Notes: generated from the sequence alone by a model not told the origin. 64,000 bases of DNA from Ensifer sp. BR816 (GCF_000378985.1 NZ_KB905370.1:785830-849829); one strand, 5' to 3'. Shown: positions 1 through 8,463, numbered from the stretch's first letter. Translations and numbers: made by a program.

Positions 1-314
1 GTGCCGCCGCCTTCGCCGCCGGTGCCGCCGCCTTCGCCGCCAGCGCCGCCGCCTTCACCGCCGGTGCTGCCGCCAGTGTCTTGTCCACCGCCCGTACCGG
101 TATCCTGTCCGCCGCCCGTGCCAGTGTCCTGTCCGCCGCCGGTTCCGCCTTCGCCGACTGAGGCGGGGCTGCTCGTGTCGAAGCCGCCGTTAGGGCCGGC
201 TTCGAAGCTGCTGGCCGCGCCGGTATCCGCAAGAGCCATCGTCACTGGTCCTCCAACGACGCCGATCAAGCTCACTGTGGAAACGAGCAGCACTTTTTTG
301 AATGCGCTGTGCAT
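1..314 (-). CDS. Secreted Gly-rich repeat protein, 3' end cut by window edge
   Basis: Reading the minus strand from the ATG at 314 gives 104 residues without a stop before the window ends. The first ~29 residues form a clear signal peptide (MHSAFKKVLL, hydrophobic core, ALA cleavage site), so the product is exported. The mature part is low complexity: three near-identical GTGGGQDT units are followed by three GGEGGG(A/T) units. No enzymatic domain is visible. The Pro-rich frame on the plus strand here is only its mirror image. Function is unknown; Gly-rich repeats of this sort occur in surface or matrix proteins, but that is inference. The C-terminus lies outside the window. Confidence 0.6.
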   Translation of the reverse strand, partial: MHSAFKKVLLVSTVSLIGVVGGPVTMALADTGAASSFEAGPNGGFDTSSPASVGEGGTGGGQDTGTGGGQDTGTGGGQDTGGSTGGEGGGAGGEGGGTGGEGGG

Positions 315-430
315 ATCTTAATCCCTTTCCTTGTTTCGGAACGGGCAGAGACTGGCATTTGGCAACTGACAGGCGGCTGAGCGCGGCTGTCAGCATTCTG
401 TCAGGCGCCGCCAAAGATGCGCCGGAACGG

Positions 431-456
431 AAAAAGCCGCCTCACGGCGGCTTTTT
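431..456 (-). terminator. Intrinsic terminator of infC
   Basis: A perfect hairpin (AAAAAGCCGCC, loop TCAC, GGCGGCTTTTT) lies 40 bases after the infC stop codon. On the minus strand it ends in a run of T, so it fits termination of infC transcription. It is nearly symmetrical and could act in both directions. Confidence 0.8.
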
Positions 457-495
457 ACATGGGATTGGTTTCGCGTGCGGTCCACGCTTTCGTGC

Positions 496-1032
496 TTACT
501 TCGGCGCCAGCACCATCATCATCTGGCGGCCTTCGAGCTTCGGCTCGGCCTCGACCTTGGCGATCGCCTGCGTATCGTCCTTGACCTGCAGCAGCAGCTT
601 CATGCCAAGCTCCTGGTGCGCCATTTCGCGGCCGCGGAACTTCAGCGTCACCTTGACCTTGTCGCCTTCTTCGAAGAAGCGGTTCATCGCCTTCATCTTC
701 ACCTCGTAATCGTGGGTGTCGATGTTCGGGCGCATCTTGATTTCCTTGATCTCGACGATCTTCTGCTTCTTGCGCGCTTCGGCCGCCTTTTTCTGGTTGG
801 CGTATTTCAGCTTGCCAAGATCAAGGATCTTGCACACCGGCGGCTCGGAATTGGGTGCGATCTCCACCAGATCGAGACCGGCCTCATCCGCCATGCGGAG
901 CGCCTGGTCGATTGGAACGCTGCCCAGGTTCTGGCCTTCGGCATCGATGAGCTGAACCCGGGGAACCCGGATTTCCTTGTTTGCGCGCGGCCCTTCCTTG
1001 ACTGGGGCGTCCGCTTTGAACGGTCTGCGAAT
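496..1032 (-). CDS. infC: Translation initiation factor IF-3, probable ATT start
   Basis: IF-3 binds the 30S subunit, prevents premature joining of 50S and checks the initiator tRNA and start codon. The protein has the family layout: N-domain ([13 protein letters not shown]), lysine-rich linker ([11 protein letters not shown]) and C-domain ([26 protein letters not shown]). I place the start at the ATT codon at 1032, giving 178 residues, the usual family length, with GAGGAG nine bases upstream. An in-frame ATG at 1077 would add 15 residues, but that extension contains the Shine-Dalgarno sequence itself. An AUU start is the known basis of IF-3 autoregulation in E. coli, so the same control is likely here. 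Single-gene unit ending at the terminator at 431. Confidence 0.95.
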   Translation of the reverse strand: MRRPFKADAPVKEGPRANKEIRVPRVQLIDAEGQNLGSVPIDQALRMADEAGLDLVEIAPNSEPPVCKILDLGKLKYANQKKAAEARKKQKIVEIKEIKMRPNIDTHDYEVKMKAMNRFFEEGDKVKVTLKFRGREMAHQELGMKLLLQVKDDTQAIAKVEAEPKLEGRQMMMVLAPK

Positions 1033-1240
1033 GGTCGTACTCTCCTCGAGCTGTTTTAAGTAATTGTGGTCAATCAAACGATCAGCGTCATCTCAAACTG
1101 GTCGCTTGAAACAGTCACTGACGGCAATGTGTGAATTGCGGCTCGAGAGTCAATAGCATGGGCCGCAAGGAAAATCACTCTGGCGAATCCGTTTTTAGCG
1201 GGATATCTGGTCGAAACGGGCGCCTGCGAGGAAACAAGCG

Positions 1241-2047
1241 ATGTCAGCAATGCCGGTCGAGACGGAAATCACACGGATAAGGGTGGGTACGGACGCCGCG
1301 GCGCGGGACATCGCGATGCGGCTTTTCCGCGCCGAAATGGCCTCGGAAAAGCCGACCCTCGTCTGGCTCGGCGGCTACCGATCCGACATGACCGGCACAA
1401 AGGCGCTCGAGGTCGAGCGCCACGCGCAGGCGATCGGCACGGACTGCATCCGCTTCGACTATTCCGGCCACGGCGCCTCCGGCGGCGACTTCAAGGATGG
1501 CACGATCTCCCGCTGGCTCGAGGAAAGCCTCGCAGTCGTCGATCACGCGGTCGCCGGTCGCATGATCCTGATCGGTTCCTCGATGGGCGCCTGGGTCGCC
1601 CTGCGCCTCATCGAAGAGCTGAGAGCGCGCGGCCAGGGCAAACGCGTCGCCGGCCTGGTGCTGATCGCCCCTGCCCCGGACTTCACCGCCGAACTGATCG
1701 AACCCAACCTGACCGAGGCCGAGCGGAGCTCGCTTGCCGAACGGGGCTATTTCGAAGAAGTGTCCGAATACAGTCCCGAGCCCAATGTCTTCACCCGCGC
1801 CCTGATCGAGGATGGACGGGAAAACCGCGTCCTCAGGGGGCCGATCGCGACGGGCTGTCCGGTGCATATCCTCCAGGGCATGCGCGATCCGGATGTGCCC
1901 TATACGCATGCGCTGAAGCTCATGGAGCACATGCCGGCGGACGACGTGGTCATGACCCTCATTCGCGACGGCGACCACCGGTTGTCGCGCGAGGACGACA
2001 TCGTCAAACTGAAACAGGCGATCAGCGCCATGCTCGCCAAGGCCTGA
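1241..2047 (+). CDS. Alpha/beta hydrolase (serine esterase/thioesterase-like)
   Basis: A 268-residue alpha/beta hydrolase. The nucleophile elbow GSSMG puts the catalytic serine at 114; the likely acid is Asp216 or Asp218 (RDPDVP) and the base His246 (DGDHRLS). WLGGYRSDM near residue 42 supplies the oxyanion-hole region. No signal peptide, so it is cytoplasmic. The family includes carboxylesterases and ABHD10-type thioesterases; the natural substrate cannot be read from sequence. The ATG at 1241 follows GAGGAAACAAGC; a second in-frame ATG at 1250 is possible. It runs divergently from infC and is followed by a stem-loop at 2092-2112 that lacks a T-run. Confidence 0.85.
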   Translation: MSAMPVETEITRIRVGTDAAARDIAMRLFRAEMASEKPTLVWLGGYRSDMTGTKALEVERHAQAIGTDCIRFDYSGHGASGGDFKDGTISRWLEESLAVVDHAVAGRMILIGSSMGAWVALRLIEELRARGQGKRVAGLVLIAPAPDFTAELIEPNLTEAERSSLAERGYFEEVSEYSPEPNVFTRALIEDGRENRVLRGPIATGCPVHILQGMRDPDVPYTHALKLMEHMPADDVVMTLIRDGDHRLSREDDIVKLKQAISAMLAKA

Positions 2048-2177
2048 CTTCCCGGCCGGCACCCGTCAACACACCGCCCCGTTTTTGGAACCATCCCGGA
2101 CAGCCCGGGATGCAAGGCTTCCGCTGCCTTATAGTGGATGATCTTAACCATAAAGGTCAATCAGACGAATCGGTAGA

Positions 2178-2206
2178 TTGACTCATCCCCCCCGACAATA
2201 TTAACT
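2178..2206 (+). promoter_or_regulatory. Possible sigma-70-type promoter for the cysteine peptidase gene
   Basis: TTGACT at 2178-2183 is followed after 17 bases by TTAACT, or after 15 bases by TATTAA. The segment is much more AT-rich than its surroundings and lies about 100 bases before the downstream start codon. The -10 match is modest. Confidence 0.4.
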
Positions 2207-2268
2207 CTTTATTAACGATTAGAGCAGCGCTAGGGGAAGCCTACAAAAGCTGTCATCAACTTGAGATT

Positions 2269-2287
2269 GCGCGTGCAGTGCACGCGC
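2269..2287. promoter_or_regulatory. 19-bp perfect palindrome just upstream of a ribosome binding site
   Basis: GCGCGTGCA and TGCACGCGC flank a single central G. The palindrome ends 14 bases before the ATG at 2302 and abuts the AGGGG Shine-Dalgarno. It could be an operator in DNA or a hairpin in the mRNA leader that masks the ribosome site. No regulator is identifiable from the sequence. Confidence 0.45.
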
Positions 2288-2301
2288 TGCAGGGGATCTG
2301 T

Positions 2302-2922
2302 ATGGCATTCTGGACCGGGGTAAAGGCAGGCGTCGCTGCATTCTGCGCAGTTTTCATTTCGGCGAACATGGCAATTCCCGCCCAGTCGGGAGCCTCTCCC
2401 TCGATGCAGACCGGGTCGGCAACCTCACAGCCGATCGGGCATTTCGAGTTCTGTCAGAAGAACCGGACTGAATGCGGCGTCCGGTCCCGGGCGGGCGCGG
2501 CGCCGCGTGTCACGGCGAGCGGCTGGGCCGTCATCCGGCAGGTGAACGCCGCCGTCAACCGCGAGATTTCGCCGGTCACCGACCAGGAGCTTCTCGGCCG
2601 GGACGAGGTCTGGGCCTATCCGAAAGGCCGGGGCGATTGCGAGGATTTCGCGCTGGAGAAGCGCCGCCGCCTGATGCAGCGCGGCTTTGCCGCCGGCAAT
2701 CTGCTGATGACCGTGGTGCGCAAGCCCGACGGTGAAGGCCACGCGGTGCTGACGGTGCGGACCGCGCAGGGCGATTTCATCCTCGACAATCTCGAAAACA
2801 GCGTGAAGCTCTGGACCAAGACGCCCTACCGCTTCCTGAAGCGACAGGCGTCGAACAATAGCGGCCGTTGGGTGACGATCGACAACAGCGCCGAGGTGCT
2901 GGTCGGCTCCGTCGGCAAGTAA
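2302..2922 (+). CDS. LapG-like transglutaminase-fold cysteine peptidase (BTLCP family)
   Basis: A 206-residue exported protein of the bacterial transglutaminase-like cysteine proteinase family (Pfam PF06035, which includes LapG). The catalytic triad is visible: Cys113 in GRGDCEDFAL, His147 in GEGHAVLT and Asp162 in FILDNL. Residues 1-30 form a signal peptide, placing it in the periplasm. The ATG at 2302 is preferred because AGGGG sits eight bases before it; an upstream GTG at 2278 lies inside a palindrome. LapG enzymes cleave surface adhesins under cyclic-di-GMP control, but no LapD or adhesin gene is nearby, so the target is open. Ends at a strong terminator. Confidence 0.88.
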   Translation: MAFWTGVKAGVAAFCAVFISANMAIPAQSGASPSMQTGSATSQPIGHFEFCQKNRTECGVRSRAGAAPRVTASGWAVIRQVNAAVNREISPVTDQELLGRDEVWAYPKGRGDCEDFALEKRRRLMQRGFAAGNLLMTVVRKPDGEGHAVLTVRTAQGDFILDNLENSVKLWTKTPYRFLKRQASNNSGRWVTIDNSAEVLVGSVGK

Positions 2923-2941
2923 AAGGCCGGACACTCCGATC

Positions 2942-2968
2942 AAAAGGGCCGTTTCTCGGCCCTTTTTT
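2942..2968 (+). terminator. Intrinsic terminator after the cysteine peptidase
   Basis: AAAAGGGCC, a 7-base loop and GGCCCTTTTTT form a strong hairpin with a T-run, 20 bases after the stop codon. It could also serve the converging mbfA transcript. Confidence 0.85.
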
Positions 2969-3025
2969 CATGCCGGTTTTTCAGATGCTTGCCGTTATCC
3001 CAAACGGCTGCGCAGTCGGGGCAGA

Positions 3026-4009
3026 TCAGGCATTGCCGATGACGATGCCGGCCGCGAGGACCAGCCCGCCGCCGAGCACGACCTGGAAGGCCGCTCTCAG
3101 GAATGGCGTTTCCATGAAACGGTTCTGGATGAAGGCGATGGCCCAGAGCTCGAAAAAGACGATCGCCACCGCTGTCAACGTCGCCGTCCAGAAATGCGGG
3201 ATCAGATAGGGAAGCGCGTGGCCGAGGCCGCCGAGCGCCGTCATGATGCCGGAGGCGAGGCCACGCTTGACCGGCGAACCGCGGCCGGAAAGCTTGCCGT
3301 CGTCATGGGCGGCTTCGGTGAAGCCCATCGAGATGCCCGCACCGACCGAGGCGGAAAGCCCGACTAGAAAGGTCTGCCAGGTATCCTGGGTTGCAAAGGC
3401 GGCGGCGAAGATCGGCGCCAAAGTCGAAACCGAGCCGTCCATCAGGCCCGCCAGACCCGGCTGGACATAGGTGAGAATGAACTGGCGATGGGATGTCTGG
3501 TCTTCCTCGGCGCGCACGTCGGCGGGCGTATGTCGCTCGCCGAGCCGGCGGGCGAGCGATTCATGCGTCTTTTCGGCGATCGCCAGATCCCCGAGCAGCC
3601 TGCGCGTCGCGGCGTCGCGCGTCCGCGCCGCCGCCTCGAGATAGAAGCGGTGGGCCGCCTCCTCCATGGCTTCCGCCTCGGCGCGTGCCTTTTCGATCGG
3701 CATTTCGGCGATCAGCCAGTCGGGCTTGCGCTCCGGAAAACCGCGCACATGCTCGCGCCGGATGAGCGGAATGCGGCTGCCGAAGCGAGTGACGTGCAGG
3801 TCGATCAGCGCCTGCCGATGATGGCTCTCCTCTTCGGCCATGTCCTCGAAGACCTTGGCGGAGCGCGGATATTTTTCGCGCAGCGCGTCCGCATAGGCGA
3901 GGTAGATGCGGCCGTCGTCCTCTTCCGACGAGATGGCGAGCGCGAGGATCTCCTGTTCGCTCAGCGACAGGAACGGGCGCTTCGAACGGGAGAAGAGACG
4001 GGAAAACAT
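3026..4009 (-). CDS. mbfA: Membrane-bound ferritin/iron exporter MbfA (Er-VIT1 family)
   Basis: Two modules are visible. The N-terminal ~160 residues are a ferritin-like/erythrin di-iron domain (SSEEDDGRIY, MAEEESHHRQAL). The C-terminal half is a VIT1-type membrane transporter (LAGLMDGSVSTLAPIFAAAF, GISMGFTEA, several hydrophobic segments). In Agrobacterium and Bradyrhizobium, MbfA exports iron and protects against iron and peroxide stress. I take the ATG at 4009 as start; a TTG three codons upstream (4018) is less likely. The AAGAAGG ribosome site overlaps the edge of the iron-control palindrome at 4021-4043, so Irr repression when iron is low is strongly implied. Irr itself is encoded at 36 kb. 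Confidence 0.92.
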   Translation of the reverse strand: MFSRLFSRSKRPFLSLSEQEILALAISSEEDDGRIYLAYADALREKYPRSAKVFEDMAEEESHHRQALIDLHVTRFGSRIPLIRREHVRGFPERKPDWLIAEMPIEKARAEAEAMEEAAHRFYLEAAARTRDAATRRLLGDLAIAEKTHESLARRLGERHTPADVRAEEDQTSHRQFILTYVQPGLAGLMDGSVSTLAPIFAAAFATQDTWQTFLVGLSASVGAGISMGFTEAAHDDGKLSGRGSPVKRGLASGIMTALGGLGHALPYLIPHFWTATLTAVAIVFFELWAIAFIQNRFMETPFLRAAFQVVLGGGLVLAAGIVIGNA

Positions 4010-4020
4010 CGGCAACAACC

Positions 4021-4043
4021 TTCTTTAGAATAATTCTAAAGAA
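4021..4043. promoter_or_regulatory. Iron control element (Irr operator) of mbfA
   Basis: A perfect 23-base palindrome: arms TTCTTTAGAAT and ATTCTAAAGAA around a central base. It contains the TTTAGAA / TTCTAAA halves of the rhizobial iron control element bound by Irr. It overlaps the last half of the -10 box, the expected transcription start and the edge of the ribosome site of mbfA, an ideal position for repression. Confidence 0.85.
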
Positions 4044-4069
4044 ATAGATTCCGACTCGGTGCGCGTCAA
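4041..4069 (-). promoter_or_regulatory. mbfA promoter
   Basis: On the minus strand TTGACG (4069-4064) is separated by 17 bases from TATTTC (4046-4041). The predicted start of transcription falls inside the Irr palindrome. Confidence 0.65.
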
Positions 4070-4145
4070 GCGGGGCGAAGTGCAAGGCGTGCCGACGCCG
4101 CTCCCCCTCTCACCGCAGATGGAAAGCGGAACTGCCAATGCCGGC

Positions 4146-5387
4146 TTAAATCGCCAGATCGAGCGCCTTTTCCTTCTCGATATAGGCACGCTGCTGGTCG
4201 GTGATGTAGTCGCGCACGATCGGCGCCGCATCGCGCGAGCGCGACAGCTGCATGTGGAAGACGAGCTGGCTGCCGGTGCGGAACATCATCTCGGCGCTGA
4301 TCAGGTAGAATTCCCACATCCTGGCGAAACGCTCGTCGTACATGGCGATCACCTTGTCGCGGTTTTCCTCGAAGCGCGCGCCCCAATGAGCGAGCGTCGT
4401 CGCGTAGTGCACGCGCAGGAATTCGAGGTCCGTCACCCACAGGCTGTTGCGCTCGACCACCTCGAAGACTTCCGACAAAGCCGGCGAATAGGCGCCGGGG
4501 AAAATGTACTTCCTGAGCCAGGGGCTCGCCATGCCGGGCGGGCTCATATGGCCGATCGAGTGCAGCACGGCGAGACCGTCGTCCCGCATCAGCGCGTTGA
4601 GCTTCTTGAAGAACTCGTCATAGTGGTGAACGCCGACATGCTCGAACATGCCGACCGAGACGATCCGGTCGAAGGGCCCCTCTACGTCGCGATAGTCCTT
4701 CAGCTCGAAGCGGACGCGGTCGGCCAGGCCGGCGGCGCGGGCCCGTTCGGAGGCGAGCGCCTGCTGCTCCTTCGAGAGCGTGACGCCGAGCACCTCGACA
4801 TTCTCGAGCGCGGCGAGATAGAGCGCCAGATCACCCCAGCCGCAGCCGATGTCGAGCACTTTCATGCCGGGCTTCAGGCAGAGTTTCGCCGCCAGCAGCC
4901 TGAGCTTGTTGCGCTGCGCCGCCTCCAGCGTCTCGTCCGGCTCGCGGAAATAGGCGCAGGAATAGAGCATGTTCTCGTCGAGGAAGAGCTTGTAGAAATC
5001 GTTGCCGAGATCGTAGTGATGGGCGACGTTCTGCTGCGCCTTGCCCTTGGGATTGGCCTGCTGGCGCTTGCGGAAGCGCATCTTGACCGCCCGCAGCAGC
5101 TTCTGGATCGGATAGGAGCCGAGCGACAGCCGGTTGATCGAGAAGAGGGTGAGGAAGTCCCGAAGCGTCGACCCCTCCTCGAAGCGCATCGTGCCGTCCA
5201 TATAGGCCTCGCCGGCGGCTAGCTCGGCATTGAGGACGAGGCTGCGATAGAGCCGTTTGTCGGTCAGCCGCATGGTGACGCTCGGCCCGGGTTCGCCGGA
5301 AAAGACGTGCCTTTTGCCGTCGGCATCGATCACGGTCAGGCTGCCCTTGCGGATGAAGGCTTTCATCATATGCGACAGTGGAAACAT
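4146..5387 (-). CDS. cfa: Cyclopropane-fatty-acyl-phospholipid synthase
   Basis: A 413-residue enzyme that uses S-adenosylmethionine to methylenate double bonds of membrane phospholipid acyl chains. The SAM-binding motif VLDIGCGWGDLAL is at residues 177-189, preceded by the family segment VAHHYDLGNDFYKLFLD and followed by SVGMFEHVG and HSIGHMSPP. Full length compared with other Cfa proteins. The ATG at 5387 begins MFPLSHMMKAF; two further Met codons follow at residues 7 and 8. A RIME repeat lies directly upstream (5411-5460), within its probable leader or promoter region. Cyclopropanation usually increases in stationary phase and acid stress; nothing in the sequence proves that here. Confidence 0.95.
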   Translation of the reverse strand: MFPLSHMMKAFIRKGSLTVIDADGKRHVFSGEPGPSVTMRLTDKRLYRSLVLNAELAAGEAYMDGTMRFEEGSTLRDFLTLFSINRLSLGSYPIQKLLRAVKMRFRKRQQANPKGKAQQNVAHHYDLGNDFYKLFLDENMLYSCAYFREPDETLEAAQRNKLRLLAAKLCLKPGMKVLDIGCGWGDLALYLAALENVEVLGVTLSKEQQALASERARAAGLADRVRFELKDYRDVEGPFDRIVSVGMFEHVGVHHYDEFFKKLNALMRDDGLAVLHSIGHMSPPGMASPWLRKYIFPGAYSPALSEVFEVVERNSLWVTDLEFLRVHYATTLAHWGARFEENRDKVIAMYDERFARMWEFYLISAEMMFRTGSQLVFHMQLSRSRDAAPIVRDYITDQQRAYIEKEKALDLAI

Positions 5388-5410
5388 GCAATCCCTCGAT
5401 CTCGTCTCGC

Positions 5411-5460
5411 CTACAGCGCGTCCTTTCAGACGCGCAAAGGACGCCGCAACATTTTGAACC
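5411..5460. repeat. RIME-type mosaic repeat (copy 1)
   Basis: Starts with CTACAGCGCGTCC and carries the CAGACGCGCAAAGGACGC core and a TTTTGAACC tail shared with the copy at 45635-45709. Copies at 20251-20302 and 25390-25488 are in the opposite orientation. This matches the Rhizobium-specific intergenic mosaic element described in Sinorhizobium meliloti. Confidence 0.75.
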
Positions 5461-5559
5461 TAGGCGGCGGCAGGTGACCCTAAACAGCGAGCCTCAAAAA
5501 TGCACGCTCAATTTTGCAGGCCTTCCGCATCCGCATCCTGAGTTGTGAAGGCGGCCAAG

Positions 5560-5588
5560 AAAAAGGGCGGCAGGTAACCTGCCGCCCC
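5560..5588 (-). terminator. Intrinsic terminator of efp
   Basis: An 11-bp perfect stem (GGGCGGCAGGT / ACCTGCCGCCC) with a one-base formal loop. On the minus strand it is followed by TTTTTCTT, 25 bases after the efp stop codon. Confidence 0.85.
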
Positions 5589-5613
5589 GATTCAACAGCG
5601 CTCCGGGCGCTCC

Positions 5614-6183
5614 TCAGTCCTTGGCGCGCTCGACGTAGGAGCCGTCTTCCGTCGCGATGACAACACGGGTGCCCGCCTGGATATGCGGCGGTACCGAGGT
5701 CCGGACGCCGTTCGAAAGAAGGGCCGGCTTGTAGGAGGAAGACGCCGTCTGGCCCTTGACGACCGGTTCGGTCTCGGTGATCTCGAGGGTCACGTGGCGC
5801 GGCAGGTCGATGGCGATCGCAATGCCCTCGTGGATCGAGAGCATCACCGCCATGCCTTCCTGGAGGTAAGCCTTCAGGTCGCCGATGTCCTCGGCCGACA
5901 TGACGAGCTGGTCGTAGCTCTCCGGATTCATGAAGTGAAAGCCTTCGGCATCTTCGTAGAGGAAGGTGTGCTCGCGGTCCTCGACGAAGGCGCGCTCGAC
6001 CTGTTCGGTCGTGCGGTAGCGCTCCGAGACCTTCACGCCGTCGGAGATGCGGCGCATGTCGACCTGCGTGACCGGCGTGCCCTTGCCCGGGTGGAAGTTC
6101 TGCGCGGTGAGAACGACATAGAGCTTGCCGTCGACGTCGAGAACGTTGCCCTTGCGGACTGAAGAAGCGATGACCTTGACCAT
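5614..6183 (-). CDS. efp: Elongation factor P
   Basis: EF-P enters the ribosomal E site and relieves stalling at consecutive prolines. The 189-residue protein shows all three beta-barrel domains, and Lys34 in the loop [10 protein letters not shown] is the residue that EpmA modifies. The start is the ATG at 6183 ([13 protein letters not shown]), matching family length; the open frame continues upstream without similarity. The divergent neighbours epmA and epmB encode the enzymes that attach beta-lysine to this lysine, so all parts of the modification except the hydroxylase EpmC are together here. Ends at the terminator at 5560. Confidence 0.97.
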   Translation of the reverse strand: MVKVIASSVRKGNVLDVDGKLYVVLTAQNFHPGKGTPVTQVDMRRISDGVKVSERYRTTEQVERAFVEDREHTFLYEDAEGFHFMNPESYDQLVMSAEDIGDLKAYLQEGMAVMLSIHEGIAIAIDLPRHVTLEITETEPVVKGQTASSSYKPALLSNGVRTSVPPHIQAGTRVVIATEDGSYVERAKD

Positions 6184-6344
6184 TAGTCTTCCTTGTAACA
6201 GAGGTATGCGCGACACGCGCGGGCCGGAACTCGGCCCGGAAGGACGCGAAAATTTTAGATTTCGCGCCGCCACTATCCTAATTTCGCGCAAATAGCCAGC
6301 CTGAGCCGGCATTGGCGCCGAAGAAAGCTTGGATCGAACCGACC

Positions 6345-7397
6345 ATGCCGCATGCTTCTCCCTGGTGGACCCCGGATGTCCATGCCGACCGACGCCCCTT
6401 CCTGATCGGGCGCAATCGAATCCAATCGGCGCTGCGCCGGTTCTTCGCCGAGCGGGACTTCATCGAGGTCGACACGGCAACGCTGCAGCTGTCACCGGGC
6501 AACGAGGCGCATCTCCACGCCTTTGCAACGCAGGCAGTCGGGCATGACGGATCGGTGCAGCCGCTCTATCTCCACACCTCGCCCGAATTCGCCTGCAAGA
6601 AGCTGCTCTCCGCCGGAGAAAGGCGCATCGCCTGCTTCGCCCATGTCTATCGCAACCGCGAGCGCGGCCCGCTGCACCATCCGGAATTCACCATGCTCGA
6701 ATGGTACCGCGCCGAGGACGGCTACGAGACGTTGATGCGCGATTGCGCCGCGATCCTCGCGCTTGCCGCCGAGACCGCCGGGGCGCCGACCTTCTCCTAC
6801 CGGGGCCGAAGCTGCGATCCCTTCCGGGAACCGGAACGACTTTCGGTCGCCGAGGCCTTCGCGCGCTTCGCTGGAATCGACCTCCTCGCCTCGATCGAAA
6901 ACGACGGCACGACCGATCGCGAAGTCCTTGCCGCAGCCATGCGGCAAGCTGGCCTGCGCGTCGCCGAGGACGATACCTGGGCCGATCTTTTCAGCCGCGT
7001 GCTCGTGGAAAAGGTCGAGCCCAATCTCGGCTTCGGGCGCGCCACGATCCTCGACGAATATCCGGTCGCCGAGGCCGCGCTCGCCCGGCCGACCCCGCGC
7101 GACCTCCGCGTCGCCGAGCGCTTCGAGCTCTACGCCTGCGGGGTCGAGCTTGCCAACGCCTTTGGCGAATTGACGGATGCGGCGGAACAACGCCGCCGCT
7201 TCGAGCTGGAAATGGCGGAAAAGGCGCGGGTCTATGGCGAAACCTACCCGCTCGACGAGGATTTCCTCGCGGCGCTTGCCATCATGCCTCAGGCGAGCGG
7301 CATCGCGCTCGGCTTCGACCGGCTGGTGATGCTGGCGACCGGCGCCTCGCGCATCGACCAGGTCCTCTGGGCGCCGGTGGCGGAGGCGGCGATATGA
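6345..7397 (+). CDS. epmA: EF-P beta-lysine ligase EpmA (GenX/PoxA)
   Basis: A 350-residue truncated class II lysyl-tRNA synthetase paralogue that attaches (R)-beta-lysine to Lys34 of EF-P. It has the synthetase catalytic core without the N-terminal anticodon-binding domain: motif 2 around [19 protein letters not shown] and motif 3 in [13 protein letters not shown]. The chosen start is the ATG at 6345 (MPHASPWW); an in-frame TTG at 6312 would add 11 residues. It is transcribed away from efp with ~160 bases between them, and its TGA overlaps the ATG of epmB (ATGA), which implies translational coupling. Confidence 0.95.
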   Translation: MPHASPWWTPDVHADRRPFLIGRNRIQSALRRFFAERDFIEVDTATLQLSPGNEAHLHAFATQAVGHDGSVQPLYLHTSPEFACKKLLSAGERRIACFAHVYRNRERGPLHHPEFTMLEWYRAEDGYETLMRDCAAILALAAETAGAPTFSYRGRSCDPFREPERLSVAEAFARFAGIDLLASIENDGTTDREVLAAAMRQAGLRVAEDDTWADLFSRVLVEKVEPNLGFGRATILDEYPVAEAALARPTPRDLRVAERFELYACGVELANAFGELTDAAEQRRRFELEMAEKARVYGETYPLDEDFLAALAIMPQASGIALGFDRLVMLATGASRIDQVLWAPVAEAAI

Positions 7398-8446
7398 GCG
7401 CACATCGTTCCTTGAGGACGGCAGGCGATCTCGTCGAAGCCGGCCTTGTCGACGCTGCGGCCGAGGAAGCGATTTCCCGCGTCGCGTCGCGCTACGCCGT
7501 CACGATCAGCCCGGCGATCGCAAGCCTCATCGACCGCGACGACCCGCACGACCCGATCGCGCGCCAATTCGTGCCCGACGCGGCAGAGCTGACGCTGATG
7601 CCGGAAGAGCGGGCCGATCCGATCGGCGATCGCGCGCACAGCCCCGTCACCGGCATCGTCCATCGCTACCCTGACCGGGTGCTGCTCAAGGCCGTGCATG
7701 TCTGCCCGGTCTATTGCCGCTTCTGCTTCCGCCGCGAGATGGTCGGTCCGCAGGGGCTCGGCACGCTCACCCCCGCCGAACTCGATGCGGCGATCGCCTA
7801 TATCGCCGAGCGTTCCGAGATCTGGGAAGTGATCCTGACGGGCGGAGACCCGCTGGTGCTCTCACCGCGCCGGCTTGGCGAGATCATGGAACGCCTGGGC
7901 GCGATCGGCCATGTAAAGGTGGTCCGGTTCCACACACGCGTGCCCGTCGTTGAGCCGCACCGCGTCGATACCGAGCTCGTCGCGGCGCTCAAAAGCAGCG
8001 GCAATGCGGCCTATGTGGCCCTGCACGCCAATCATCCGCGCGAACTGACAGACGAAGCGCGGGCCGCCGCGGCTCGGCTGATCGATGCGGGGATCGTCAT
8101 GATCAGCCAATCGGTGCTGCTGAAGGGTGTCAACGACGACCCGGACATCCTTGCCGAACTGATGCGCGCCTTCGTCGAGACGCGGATCAAGCCCTATTAC
8201 CTGCACCATCCGGACCTCGCGCCGGGCACCAGCCATTTCCGACTGTCGATCGAAGAGGGCCAGGCGCTCGTCGCCTCGCTGCGCGGCCGCGTCTCCGGCC
8301 TCTGCCAGCCGACCTACATCCTCGACATTCCCGGCGGCCACGGCAAGGCGGTCATCAGCGCCAGCGCGATCGAGGCGGAAGGCGGCGGCTGCTACACCGT
8401 CACGGATTTCCGCGGGAATGAGCACGTCTATCCGCCGCAAGGCTAA
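7394..8446 (+). CDS. epmB: EF-P lysine 2,3-aminomutase EpmB (KamA family)
   Basis: A 350-residue radical SAM enzyme that converts L-lysine to (R)-beta-lysine for EpmA. The [4Fe-4S] cysteines C104, C108 and C111 are in CPVYCRFC, followed by FRREMVG. The glycine-rich SAM segment ILTGGDPL and the PLP-binding region near PGGHGK are also present. The start codon overlaps the epmA stop (ATGA), so the two are co-transcribed. Length and coupling to epmA favour EpmB over a catabolic lysine 2,3-aminomutase. It converges on the lipoprotein gene and shares a terminator region with it. Confidence 0.94.
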   Translation: MSAHRSLRTAGDLVEAGLVDAAAEEAISRVASRYAVTISPAIASLIDRDDPHDPIARQFVPDAAELTLMPEERADPIGDRAHSPVTGIVHRYPDRVLLKAVHVCPVYCRFCFRREMVGPQGLGTLTPAELDAAIAYIAERSEIWEVILTGGDPLVLSPRRLGEIMERLGAIGHVKVVRFHTRVPVVEPHRVDTELVAALKSSGNAAYVALHANHPRELTDEARAAAARLIDAGIVMISQSVLLKGVNDDPDILAELMRAFVETRIKPYYLHHPDLAPGTSHFRLSIEEGQALVASLRGRVSGLCQPTYILDIPGGHGKAVISASAIEAEGGGCYTVTDFRGNEHVYPPQG

Positions 8447-8463
8447 ACAACCGGCGCAGCAAA

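Noticed and set aside
1..321. Pro-rich open frame on the plus strand
   Set aside because: It is the antisense of the Gly-rich repeat gene, lacks a start context and a signal; the minus strand has the signal peptide.
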